64,000 bases of DNA from Quadrisphaera granulorum (lineage in GTDB: Bacteria; Actinomycetota; Actinomycetes; Actinomycetales; Quadrisphaeraceae): positions 1-64,000 of the forward strand of contig NZ_QGDQ01000002.1 of NCBI RefSeq assembly GCF_003149145.1, read 5' to 3'. The first letter of the stretch is position 1. Every line of letters begins with the position of its first letter. This document shows positions 34,501 to 41,329 of the stretch, piece after piece. Position numbers and translations under genes: made by a program. The notes beneath the pieces are model-generated. The model was not told the DNA's origin and did no database searches. It was given only the letters and a program-made list of their open reading frames with translations.

Positions 34501-34953
34501 GCCGATGGCGGTCTCGTACGTGGCGGAGACGAGCGTGCCGCTCTGCTGGCCCTGGTCGACGACGGCGCGGACGTCGTCCACCTGCCCGAAAGTGGCGACC
34601 GCAGCCGCGATGGCACGGGCGGGGCCCTCGCTGAGGCGGGAGGCGTCGACCTGCTGCAGACCGGTCGTGACACCCTGGAGCAGGGGGTCGGTGGTGGCCC
34701 GGGCGCGGATGACGTCCTCGCTGGCCGAGGAGTCACCGTCGAGCAGGCGCGCGGACGCCGTGCGCTCGGCGTCCAGCGCGGCGACCAGCGCCGGGACCTC
34801 GCGCACCGCCTGGACGGCGCGCTGCATCGCCGCGGCGTCACGGGCTGCGGTGAGGCCGTTCCAGGAGAAGGTGGCGGCCGCCGCCACGAGCACCAGGACC
34901 GGGAGGGCCAGCACGGCCAGGATCCGGGACCTGATGCTGAGGTTGCGGACCAT
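31519..34953 (-). CDS. cvnA: Conservon sensor histidine kinase CvnA with nitrate-sensing-type domain
   Basis: The 1144-aa membrane protein has an N-terminal membrane helix (ILAVLALPVLVLVAAAATF), an extracytoplasmic helical bundle of the NIT type (VQAVREVPALVAALDAERTASARLLDG), a second helix (LAAVVVPLFIALLIV), HAMP, a dimerisation region (ARRDQALLNRQLSFIDTLERAEEDP) and an HATPase domain (LLAELLENATRSSDPSTRVR, DEGIGMTPTQ). About 480 residues of Ala/Pro/Ser-rich, probably disordered tail follow. The ATG at 34953 has GGAAGG upstream. The tail is longer than in typical CvnA proteins. The signal is unknown. Confidence 0.9.
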   Translation of the reverse strand: MVRNLSIRSRILAVLALPVLVLVAAAATFSWNGLTAARDAAAMQRAVQAVREVPALVAALDAERTASARLLDGDSSASEDVIRARATTDPLLQGVTTGLQQVDASRLSEGPARAIAAAVATFGQVDDVRAVVDQGQQSGTLVSATYETAIGAQSALPGALADDAGPAAADALRASTSLQQLVGFLADERDVGSRALQTGAAVDSAERTTLVGIAAQIATTRPEAVRLSRSAGVQIPQPSVAVVQMRAAVEGDPDSGFPLPSVESWRSALNAEIAALTPSAQALAATSADAVAREAADARRSALTLGAGALAAVVVPLFIALLIVRSITEPLRALTRAAGQVRERLPRLVEAAHSGDGTDGTAGAAPEVELEPIPVRGRDEIGRLAAAFNEVNATTVQVAQEQAALRAAIASTFVTVARRDQALLNRQLSFIDTLERAEEDPHTLEDLFTLDHLATRMRRNAESLLVLAGIDSGRRLRVPMPLSDVVRTASSEIEDYRRVDLALGADPAVLGHLALPAAHLLAELLENATRSSDPSTRVRVATSPMPTGVLLTVTDEGIGMTPTQRAEVAARLADPSASAAVGASELGYFVVGRIARRLGASVEVHAGAVRGTVVAVALPATVFAGSVESIAPDDRAARPALPVRGTATGALPAVSAAGAALSAAPLPSAPLPAVRLPETGPAAVPGPVPEHAVARGAQPASAVAPSTGRTRSTGGLPRRAPRAAEAAQAARRARTGALPAVPAASLDAVQDAPAAMPGDPAVARRSAVFRTFAARRGQLDPTAVPDIDLTALRSPLTASASSSPATATEMGTTTATGPSGAGSAPRPTSLSALDEAVAEPYAPVSRDTGAAPSLPTRSHEIAAAAPAKAAPASAAPAPAAPASEEVRPMTRRELRALEASGKLTAVRNRRTGQNPPVPARSESVARRPGSSALPSQPTQAPRPETVPVASPLVPEPTGVHAPGAGAAAAGLASGLPAGFAAAMPAQLFTPVTAPATTGDTPVALPRRTSATAASAEGTTSGATPSTGSSASSWHAQPGAPLRPLRSMPPATGVAPALAAFETGRIPREPYRPAAVSAGGAPLARRAPTASAPTVTQRPPGGQHPPRRREPSEVRSMLAGYTSGVSRARRAPAGVPGEAQTKEDR

Positions 34954-34980
34954 GTCCACCTTCCGAGGAGCGTGCTCACG

Positions 34981-35853
34981 ATGAGTCCACCGATCACTCG
35001 ACCGGCCCACTCGGAGCACATCCTCCCCCAGGACAGCGCCCGCGTCGACGGGCGAGACGTTGTCCGCTCACCCGGCGCCGCCCGAGTAGTCACCGACGGT
35101 GGCAGTCACCGGGACTTCGCGGGAGCGTCCGCTCGGGGCATCGGTGCCTCGGACCACGGCCTCTGGGGTGTCGTCGTGCCGGCCGGTGGCGGGGGCTCCC
35201 GGCTGGGCGGAGCCGACAAGCCCGGGCTGCAGCTGAGTGGTCGCAGCCTGCTGGAACGCCTGGTAGACAGCCTGCCGCGCGACGTGCCGGTGGCCGTGGT
35301 GGGACCTGACCGCGAGCTGCGACTCGAGCGCGACCGGCCGGTGCTGTGGTGCCGGGAGGACCCGCCCGGAGGCGGACCGGCGGCGGCCGTGGGCGCCGGA
35401 CTCGCGGCCCTCGAGGACGACGACGCCGCCGGCCGGCTCGCCGTCGTCGTCGTCCTTCCTGGAGACGCTCCGTTCTCCGCGCTCGCCGTGCCCCGGCTGC
35501 TCGCCGCGCTCGACGCCGCGCCGCAGGCGCAGGCGGCGGTGGCCGTCGACGGCTCAGGACGGCGCCAGATGCTCCTCGCCGCGCAGCGGAGGACGGCGCT
35601 CGCCGCGCGCGTTGCGGCACTCCGCGCTCGCGACGGCGGCTTGGCGGGCCTGGCGGCGGCGCGGCTGCTGCCGAGCGACGGCGACCTCGTCGAGGTGACC
35701 GTGCCGGACACCGTGCTGGCCGACGTCGACCTGCCGGGAGACCTCGAGCGGCTCGCGTCCCTCGCCGCCGAGCTGCCGGGGCACCCCGACCAGCTCGACC
35801 GTCCCGACCAGCTCGACCAGCTCGGCCAGGCGCCGGGGTCTGCTCCTGCGTAG
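34981..35853 (+). CDS. MobA-like nucleotidyltransferase
   Basis: The core from about residue 66 has the signature PAGGGGSRLGGADKP of molybdenum cofactor guanylyltransferases, which attach GMP to molybdopterin, then VVVLPGDAPFSAL, the metal-binding Asp region. The only in-frame start is the ATG at 34981, giving 290 aa with a 60-residue low-complexity lead; a GTG at 35176 would cut into the first strand. No other molybdenum-cofactor genes are nearby, so another NTP-transferase substrate is possible. It is divergent from cvnA with 27 bp between starts. The C terminus has a repeated DQLDRPDQLDQLGQ. Confidence 0.7.
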   Translation: MSPPITRPAHSEHILPQDSARVDGRDVVRSPGAARVVTDGGSHRDFAGASARGIGASDHGLWGVVVPAGGGGSRLGGADKPGLQLSGRSLLERLVDSLPRDVPVAVVGPDRELRLERDRPVLWCREDPPGGGPAAAVGAGLAALEDDDAAGRLAVVVVLPGDAPFSALAVPRLLAALDAAPQAQAAVAVDGSGRRQMLLAAQRRTALAARVAALRARDGGLAGLAAARLLPSDGDLVEVTVPDTVLADVDLPGDLERLASLAAELPGHPDQLDRPDQLDQLGQAPGSAPA

Positions 35854-35863
35854 GGTCGACGAC

Positions 35864-36913
35864 GTGCGAGCTGTGCTGGTCCCCGAACCGGGTGGGCCGG
35901 AGGCGCTGGTCGTGGTGGAGCTGCCCGACCCGGAGCCCGGGCCTGGCGAGGTGCTGCTCGACGTCGTCGCTTCGGGGGTAAACCGCGCCGACCTCCTGCA
36001 GCGGCAGGGGCACTACCCGCCGCCGCCGGGGGCCAGCGACGTGCTCGGCCTGGAGGTCTCGGGCGTGGTGGCCGCGCTCGGCGAGGGCGTCGAGAACGCC
36101 ACCGAGCTGCGGGTCGGTGACGCCGCCTGCGCGCTGCTCGCCGGCGGCGGGTACGCCGAGCGGGTCGTGGTGCCCGCGGGCCAGGTCATGCCGGTGCCGA
36201 CGGGAGTCGACCTGGTCGACGCCGCCGCGCTGCCCGAGGTGGCCGCCACCGTCTGGTCCACCGTGTTCATGAGCGCCGGGTTGCGCCCCGGTGAGGTGCT
36301 GCTCGTCCACGGCGGCGGCAGCGGCGTCGGCACGATGGCTGTCCAGCTGGCACGCCAGCTGCTCGGCCGTCGTGCCGTCGTCGCCGTGACCGCCGGCAGC
36401 GAGCGGAAGCTCCGCGCGTGCGCCGACCTGGGTGCCAGCGTGCTCATCGACTACACCCGCCAGGACTTCGTCGCGGAGATCCGCGCGGCCACGGGCGGGC
36501 GCGGGGCCGACGTCGTCGTCGACGTCGTGGGGGGTCCCTACCTGGAGCGGAACCTCGCGGCGCTCGCCACCGGCGGGCGACTCGTGCAGCTGGGGATGCA
36601 GGGCGGGCGGCGCGGCGAGGTCGACCTGGGCCTCATGGTGTCGCGGCGGCTGTCGCTGCTGGGCATCGCGCTGCGCCCGCGTCCGGTCGACGGGCCGGAC
36701 GGCAAAGCGGCGATCTGCGCGAGCGTGGTCGAGCACGTGTGGCCACTGATCGCCGAGGGCACCGTGCGCCCGGTGGTCTCGGAGCGGGTGGTGATACCTG
36801 CCGGGGTCTCGGAGAGCGCAGCCGCGCAGGCGGTGGCGCGGGCCCACCGCGACCTGGAGGCGGGCGCGCACGTGGGCAAGGTCTTGCTGGTCTGGGAGAG
36901 GAGCGGTCGGTGA
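35864..36913 (+). CDS. NADPH:quinone oxidoreductase (zinc-free MDR family)
   Basis: The 349-aa protein has the N-terminal GroES-like domain (MRAVLVPEPGGPEALVVVELPDP, VASGVNRADLLQRQGHYPPPPG) and the Rossmann motif LLVHGGGSGVGTMAVQLARQL. This matches the QOR/TP53I3-like branch, which reduces quinones with NADPH and lacks the catalytic zinc ligands. Its stop overlaps the bpa start (GTGA), so the two are in one transcript. Confidence 0.88.
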   Translation: MRAVLVPEPGGPEALVVVELPDPEPGPGEVLLDVVASGVNRADLLQRQGHYPPPPGASDVLGLEVSGVVAALGEGVENATELRVGDAACALLAGGGYAERVVVPAGQVMPVPTGVDLVDAAALPEVAATVWSTVFMSAGLRPGEVLLVHGGGSGVGTMAVQLARQLLGRRAVVAVTAGSERKLRACADLGASVLIDYTRQDFVAEIRAATGGRGADVVVDVVGGPYLERNLAALATGGRLVQLGMQGGRRGEVDLGLMVSRRLSLLGIALRPRPVDGPDGKAAICASVVEHVWPLIAEGTVRPVVSERVVIPAGVSESAAAQAVARAHRDLEAGAHVGKVLLVWERSGR

Positions 36914-37449
36914 GCGAGCAGTCGCACGGTCAGGGTGGCGAGCCGGTGGTGGTCGTGTCGGGGACGGCGCTCTCGCACGGCGGAGGCGAAGACTCCGACG
37001 CCGCCCGCGCCGTCGGCAGCGTGGAGCAGCCGGCCAAGGTCATGCGGATCGGCAGCATGGTGCGCCAGCTGCTGGAGGAGGTGCGCGGGGCGCCCCTGGA
37101 CGACGCTGGCCGGGCGCGTCTCGCGCAGGTGCACGAACGGTCGCTGGTCGAGCTGGAAGACGGCCTCTCGCCTGAGCTGGTGGCGGAGCTGCGCCGCATC
37201 ACCCTCCCGTTCGGCGAGGGCGAGACCCCCACGGACGCGGAGCTGCGGATCGCCCAGGCGCAGCTGGTCGGCTGGCTGGAAGGGCTCTTCCACGGCATCC
37301 AGACGGCGCTCGTGGCGCAGCAGGTGGCGGCGCGCTCTCAGCTGGAGCAGATGCGGCGGGCGTTGCCGCCGGGCGCGGGCGGCCCGGACGGGCCCGGCGG
37401 GCCGCCGGCTCCGCCATCTCCCCCCTCGTCGACCGGCCAGTACCTGTAG
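36910..37449 (+). CDS. bpa: Bacterial proteasome activator Bpa
   Basis: Bpa forms a ring that opens the 20S proteasome gate independently of ATP. The 179-aa protein has the family core MRIGSMVRQLLEEVRGAPLD, DAELRIAQAQLVGWLEGLFHG and ARSQLEQMRRALPPG, a Pro/Gly-rich linker and the C-terminal GQYL, the motif that docks into the proteasome alpha ring. The GTG at 36910 overlaps the upstream stop. The gene implies that the organism carries proteasome core genes elsewhere. Confidence 0.95.
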   Translation: MSEQSHGQGGEPVVVVSGTALSHGGGEDSDAARAVGSVEQPAKVMRIGSMVRQLLEEVRGAPLDDAGRARLAQVHERSLVELEDGLSPELVAELRRITLPFGEGETPTDAELRIAQAQLVGWLEGLFHGIQTALVAQQVAARSQLEQMRRALPPGAGGPDGPGGPPAPPSPPSSTGQYL

Positions 37450-37456
37450 CTGGCCC

Positions 37457-37912
37457 GTGCCTGCGCGGAGGCGGCTACGCGACGTCCTCGCGCGCCGCTC
37501 CCCCGACGACCTCGAGCTCGGTGAGGGCGGCGTCTGGCGTCGCCTGCACGACAGGTTCCGCCGCGCCGTCGACAGATACCACCAGCTGCTCGAGGGCGTG
37601 CCGGACGGCGCGCTGCGCGACGCACTGGAGGGGTGCGGAGCGCGGCTAGCCATCTGCCTCGACGACGTGCGCGCCGCATGCGTGGCCGAGCAGGCCTCCT
37701 CCCCCAGCTCGGGGCTCGAGGTGCCCGGCGGCGCGGCGGGCGAGCATCACGCCCGTCTGTCGCGTGCCGCCACGCTCGCGGCGCAGGCCGCTGAGGCCGT
37801 GACGATGGCGCGGGTGCGCGCCCGGACCGACTCGACGGTGCTGTCGGACGCCTCCGCCGCAGAGGCTGCTGACCGCGCGGTGGCGCAGGTCGAGGCACTC
37901 GTCCACACCTGA
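37457..37912 (+). CDS. Hypothetical protein downstream of bpa (151 aa)
   Basis: I do not recognise a family. The GTG at 37457 (MPARRRLRDVLARRSPDDLEL) follows the bpa stop by 7 bp, so it is probably co-translated. The protein is helical, Arg/Ala/Glu-rich and soluble, with GVWRRLHDRFRRAVDRYHQLLEGVPDG as its most distinctive part. Position suggests a link to Bpa or to the oxidoreductase, but nothing in the sequence proves it. Confidence 0.65.
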   Translation: MPARRRLRDVLARRSPDDLELGEGGVWRRLHDRFRRAVDRYHQLLEGVPDGALRDALEGCGARLAICLDDVRAACVAEQASSPSSGLEVPGGAAGEHHARLSRAATLAAQAAEAVTMARVRARTDSTVLSDASAAEAADRAVAQVEALVHT

Positions 37913-37920
37913 CACCCCGT

Positions 37921-37976
37921 CCGTGGTCATGGACGCTGCGCACACCTCCGTGCGTGATCATGGGCGTCCGCCACCC
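37921..37976. repeat. TGATCA-type dispersed element, two copies
   Basis: A variant CCGTGGTCATGGACG begins at 37921. A full 24-bp copy at 37953-37976 is identical to the two at 17468-17520, 20 kb away. Confidence 0.85.
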
Positions 37977-37980
37977 TGGC

Positions 37981-38061
37981 GCGTGACGACGGACGTGCAG
38001 AAGTCTGCTCGACACCCCTCTGACGCGGCGTGGGTGGACTTCTGCCCGTCGGTCGTCACGC
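37981..38061. repeat. GCAGAAGTC-type inverted repeat
   Basis: 25-bp arms (37981-38005 and 38037-38061) match at 23 positions. They carry GTGACGAC and GCAGAAGTC segments. Confidence 0.75.
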
Positions 38062-38083
38062 GGCCCTTACCTCGGCATCCCGT

Positions 38084-38146
38084 CGAGCATGCAGAACGTG
38101 GCCGAACCAGCCTCAGGCCGCCCGGGGCGCGACTTCTGCATGCTCG
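38084..38146. repeat. GCATGCAGAA-type inverted repeat
   Basis: CGAGCATGCAGAA (38084-38096) pairs perfectly with 38134-38146. GACTTCTGC at the inner right end echoes the preceding repeat. Confidence 0.7.
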
Positions 38147-38293
38147 GCGGGACGAGCTTCCTTGAACGACCCTGGCCGGGGGCCGTCTCAGGCCTGGAAA
38201 AAGCGGACGCGTCACCGCATCCCTTGACGATCAAGGACGTGAGCGCCACAGCGCTGTCGTTGCGGCGTGGAGGGACCTGCCCATCAGAGATCA

Positions 38294-38357
38294 CGCAGAT
38301 CTTGGCAATCGATCGGCTCCCCGTGCGGGAGATCCCGATCGATCGCCAAGATCTGCG
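38294..38357. repeat. AGATCTTGGC-type inverted repeat, copy 2
   Basis: 23-bp arms with one mismatch (38294-38316 and 38335-38357) contain CGCAGATCTTGGC and ATCGATCGG. The loop holds a second small stem (CTCCC with GGGAG). It is the same family as 27117-27183. Confidence 0.85.
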
Positions 38358-38500
38358 ACCCATTGCTGCAGTAACTGTCCAGGTCACGGGCTGTTGTGAC
38401 GCACATTTCCTTGATCGTCACCGAGGGGGCGGGACGACGACTTCTGCGACCAGGGAGAGGCATTTTCGAGTGATCGGGCCGGGGAGGTGGCGCGGGCAGG

Positions 38501-39322
38501 TCAGGGCGTGAGCTGCAGGAGTCGCTCCACGACCTGCGCGACGCCGTCCTCCTCGCACGGCGGCGTCACGCCGCTCGCCGCGGCGAGCACATCAGGATGA
38601 CCGCCACCGACCGCGTAGGAGTGCCCCGCCCAGCGGAGCATGGGCACGTCGTTGGGCATGTCGCCGAACGCGGCGACCTCGGCGGCGTCGATGCCCAGGT
38701 CAGCAGCGAGCGCCGCGAGCGCGCTGGCCTTGCTGACGCCGCGGGCGGAGACCTCCACGAGACCGTCCATGCCCGAGTGGGTCGGTTCCACAAGATGGCC
38801 GGCGGCGCGCTGGACGACGGTGAGGAGCCGGTCCGACGGTGTGGACTCCTCGCGCAGCAGCAGCTTGACGACGCCGGGGTCGTCGCTGAGCAGTTCCGGC
38901 AGCTCCCCCACCACCGCGGTGCGGCGGGCGTCGTAGCGGGGCACGTACGCCGGCTCGTGCCGGAACCCCGCGAGGGTCTCCAGGGCGGCCGAGACGCCGG
39001 GCAGCTCGCGGCGCACCGCGGGCACGGCCTCGAGCACGGCGGCCGGGGGGACGGTGCGCGAGCTCAGCACCGAGCTCGTCGCGAGGTCGAAGGTGATCGC
39101 GCCGTTGGCGCAGACCACCACCACGGGGCCGAAGAGGTCGGCGAGGTCGACCACCCACCGCGGCGGGCGCCCGGTCACCGCGACCACGTGGACGCCGGCA
39201 GCGCGGCAGGCGTCGAAGGCGGCGCGGGTGCGGGGCGAGATAGTGCCGTCGCCACGGACGACGGTGCCGTCGAGGTCGGTGGCGACGAGCCGCACGCCCG
39301 CCGATCCGCTCGACCCGCTCAT
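38501..39322 (-). CDS. Cof-type HAD-IIB hydrolase 1
   Basis: The 273-aa phosphatase has motif I VATDLDGTVVRGDG, motif II VVAVTGRPP, the motif III Lys region and motif IV VAAFGDMPNDVPMLRWAG. Cof-type enzymes dephosphorylate sugar phosphates or cofactor precursors; the substrate cannot be read from sequence. It is the second gene of a coupled pair: its start overlaps the stop of the upstream paralogue by 4 bp (ATGA at 39319-39322). Confidence 0.88.
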   Translation of the reverse strand: MSGSSGSAGVRLVATDLDGTVVRGDGTISPRTRAAFDACRAAGVHVVAVTGRPPRWVVDLADLFGPVVVVCANGAITFDLATSSVLSSRTVPPAAVLEAVPAVRRELPGVSAALETLAGFRHEPAYVPRYDARRTAVVGELPELLSDDPGVVKLLLREESTPSDRLLTVVQRAAGHLVEPTHSGMDGLVEVSARGVSKASALAALAADLGIDAAEVAAFGDMPNDVPMLRWAGHSYAVGGGHPDVLAAASGVTPPCEEDGVAQVVERLLQLTP

Positions 39323-40116
39323 GAGGCGGCCCGGACGAGCAGCCCTTCGAGCACGTCGGCGAGACCGTCCTCGTCGACAGGGGCGGTGACCTCGTCCGCA
39401 GCCTCCCGCACCTCCAGCGGCCCCTGGCCCATGGCGACGCCGCGGGCCGCCCAGCGGAGCATCTCGATGTCGTTGCGGCCGTCCCCCACGGCCAGCGTGG
39501 CCCGCGACGGCACGCCCAGGCGCACCCTGACCTGCTCCAACGCGCTGGCCTTCGTGACGCCCAGGGGCGCGAGGTCGAGCCAGGCGGTCCAGCCGACGGC
39601 ATAGTTGACGCCGTGCAGGCCGACCCTGCCGACCAGCTCGACGAAGTCGGCGGTGGTGTGCTCGGGGCTGCGGACCACCACGCGCGTGGCCTGCGCGCCC
39701 GCCAGCTCGGCGAACTCCACCGTGCGGAGGACGCCGTCGAGCTCCCCGGCGGGGAAGTCACCGGCGACGAGCACGCCACCGTCGGCGAGTTCGACGGCGA
39801 AGGCGGCGTCCGGGAGTTCGGCGTGCAGCAGGGACAGCGCCTCGGACGGGTCGAACGTCACGACGTCCACCACCTCGTAGCCGTTCGGGAGCTGCGGATC
39901 GAGCCGGGCGGTGACAGCACCGTTGCTGCACACGAGGTACCCGGAGTCGAGGCCGAGGGCGGCGAGGATCGGCCGTGTGGACGCCACCGAGCGTCCCGTG
40001 GCCACCACCACGTGGTGACCGGAAGCGGCGACGGCGCGGACGGCGTCGCGGACGCGCGCCGACAGGCCGAGGTCGTGGTCGACGATCGTCCCGTCGACAT
40101 CCAGGGCCACGAGCAC
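39319..40116 (-). CDS. Cof-type HAD-IIB hydrolase 2
   Basis: The 265-aa paralogue of the next gene has VALDVDGTIVDHD, VVATGRS, the Lys of GVTKASALEQV and LAVGDGRNDIEMLRWAA. The two proteins are clearly related but far from identical, so the duplication is old or they serve different substrates. It is read from upstream of the pair, 33 bp after the LacI gene stop in the same direction. Confidence 0.88.
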   Translation of the reverse strand: MLVALDVDGTIVDHDLGLSARVRDAVRAVAASGHHVVVATGRSVASTRPILAALGLDSGYLVCSNGAVTARLDPQLPNGYEVVDVVTFDPSEALSLLHAELPDAAFAVELADGGVLVAGDFPAGELDGVLRTVEFAELAGAQATRVVVRSPEHTTADFVELVGRVGLHGVNYAVGWTAWLDLAPLGVTKASALEQVRVRLGVPSRATLAVGDGRNDIEMLRWAARGVAMGQGPLEVREAADEVTAPVDEDGLADVLEGLLVRAAS

Positions 40117-40149
40117 GCCGCCACCCTACGAGGCCGCGCGCAGCCAGGA

Positions 40150-41211
40150 TCAGCGCGGCGCGCGCGGGGGGAGTTCCCCGGAGCCGCGCACGATGAGCTT
40201 CAGCGGCACCTGCTCGTGAACAGGCGGCGTGCGGTCACCGTCGATGCGGGCGAACAGCAGCTGCGCGGCGCGCGCACCGATGGCCTCGACGTCCTGCTCC
40301 AGCACCGTCAGGGGCGGGCTGAAGGCGTCGGCGCCGGCGAGGTCGTCGATGGCGGCGAAGGCGAGGTCGCGCAAGCCGAGGTGGGCCATGGCCGAGGCCA
40401 GCCCCATGGTGACGCGCGCGACGCCGGACAGGACGGCGGTGATGCCGCCGTCCTGAGCGCCCGGGTCGGTCAGTTCGCGCAGCACCGCCACCGCCCGCTC
40501 GGTGGTCTCACTGGGCAGGTACCCCAGCATGGTCGAGACGGGCTCCAGGCCGGCCGCGCGCATGGCCGCCTCGTAACCGCGGCGGCGGATCTCGACGGTG
40601 GTGGCGGCAGGCCCCGACCCGACAAAGAGGATCCGCCGGTGGCCGTGGGCGATGAGGTGCTCGGTGAGCAGCCGGCCGGCGGCCTCGTTGTCGATGCCGA
40701 CGGTGTCGGAGGACGCGCTCGGCGCCGGGGCGTCGACCTGGACGACGGGCAGTTCCGCAGCCAGCTCCGCCAGGTACCCCTCGGGGGCACCTGCGGTTCC
40801 GGTGGCGACGACGAGCCCCGCGACGCTACGGGAGAGCAGCGGCTCGACGGCCTCTTCCTCCGAGCGCCCCGCTCCCGCGCACGTGATGACCACCCCGTAG
40901 CCGCGCTCGTGGGCGGCGCGCTCGACCTGCGCGACGATGCGCCCGAAGAACGGGATGGTGAAGTCCTCGCACGCCACGCCGATGGCGGTGTCCTTGCCGC
41001 GCCGCAGGGTGCGCGCCTGACGGTTGACGGAGTAGCCGAGCTCCCGGGCAGCCCGGCGCACACGTTCGGACAGCTCGTCGGTGACGCCGGCGCCGCCGTG
41101 CAGCACCCGCGAGACGGTCGAGGCGCTGGTACCCGCCGCTGTGGCGACGTCGACGAGGGTGGCTCGCGCTGCGCGCGGGGCGCGGGGCGCTGACGGTGGG
41201 ATGCCGGTCAT
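40150..41211 (-). CDS. LacI family transcriptional regulator
   Basis: The N-terminal helix-turn-helix (TLVDVATAAGTSASTVSRVLHGGAGVTDELSERV) and the periplasmic-binding-like C-terminal domain (GVACEDFTIPFFGRIVAQVERAA, then ILFVGSGPAATTVEIRRRGYEAAM) define the family. It lies downstream of mannitol dehydrogenase in the same direction and probably represses the polyol operon. A LacI-type palindrome with a central CG lies at 47938-47951 before the substrate-binding protein. The ATG at 41211 is chosen, although starts at 41220 and 41283 are possible. Confidence 0.88.
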   Translation of the reverse strand: MTGIPPSAPRAPRAARATLVDVATAAGTSASTVSRVLHGGAGVTDELSERVRRAARELGYSVNRQARTLRRGKDTAIGVACEDFTIPFFGRIVAQVERAAHERGYGVVITCAGAGRSEEEAVEPLLSRSVAGLVVATGTAGAPEGYLAELAAELPVVQVDAPAPSASSDTVGIDNEAAGRLLTEHLIAHGHRRILFVGSGPAATTVEIRRRGYEAAMRAAGLEPVSTMLGYLPSETTERAVAVLRELTDPGAQDGGITAVLSGVARVTMGLASAMAHLGLRDLAFAAIDDLAGADAFSPPLTVLEQDVEAIGARAAQLLFARIDGDRTPPVHEQVPLKLIVRGSGELPPRAPR

Positions 41212-41329
41212 GGTGATCACGCTCGCGGACGTCGTCGTGGTGACTGGCTGAGGCGAGATCGAACCACGCGTGCCTGCGGACATCGCGCGAAGGTCCCCCC
41301 GATGGACGACGCATCAGCCTGTCAGCGGG

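Larger units (their letters stand above)
37913..38500. other. 588-bp repeat-rich gap between convergent genes
   Basis: No gene is supported. In order it holds two TGATCA elements, two GCAGAA-type inverted repeats and one AGATCTTGGC-type hairpin, each listed separately. 38147-38293 and 38358-38500 show no clear structure; an isolated GACTTCTGC-like stretch occurs near 38435. Confidence 0.7.

Noticed and set aside
32881-35853. A 990-codon open frame on the plus strand across cvnA
   Set aside because: It is a GC-driven mirror of the cvnA gene on the other strand. Only its last third is real (the MobA-like protein from 34981), as the upstream part has no domain and is Arg/Gly-rich.
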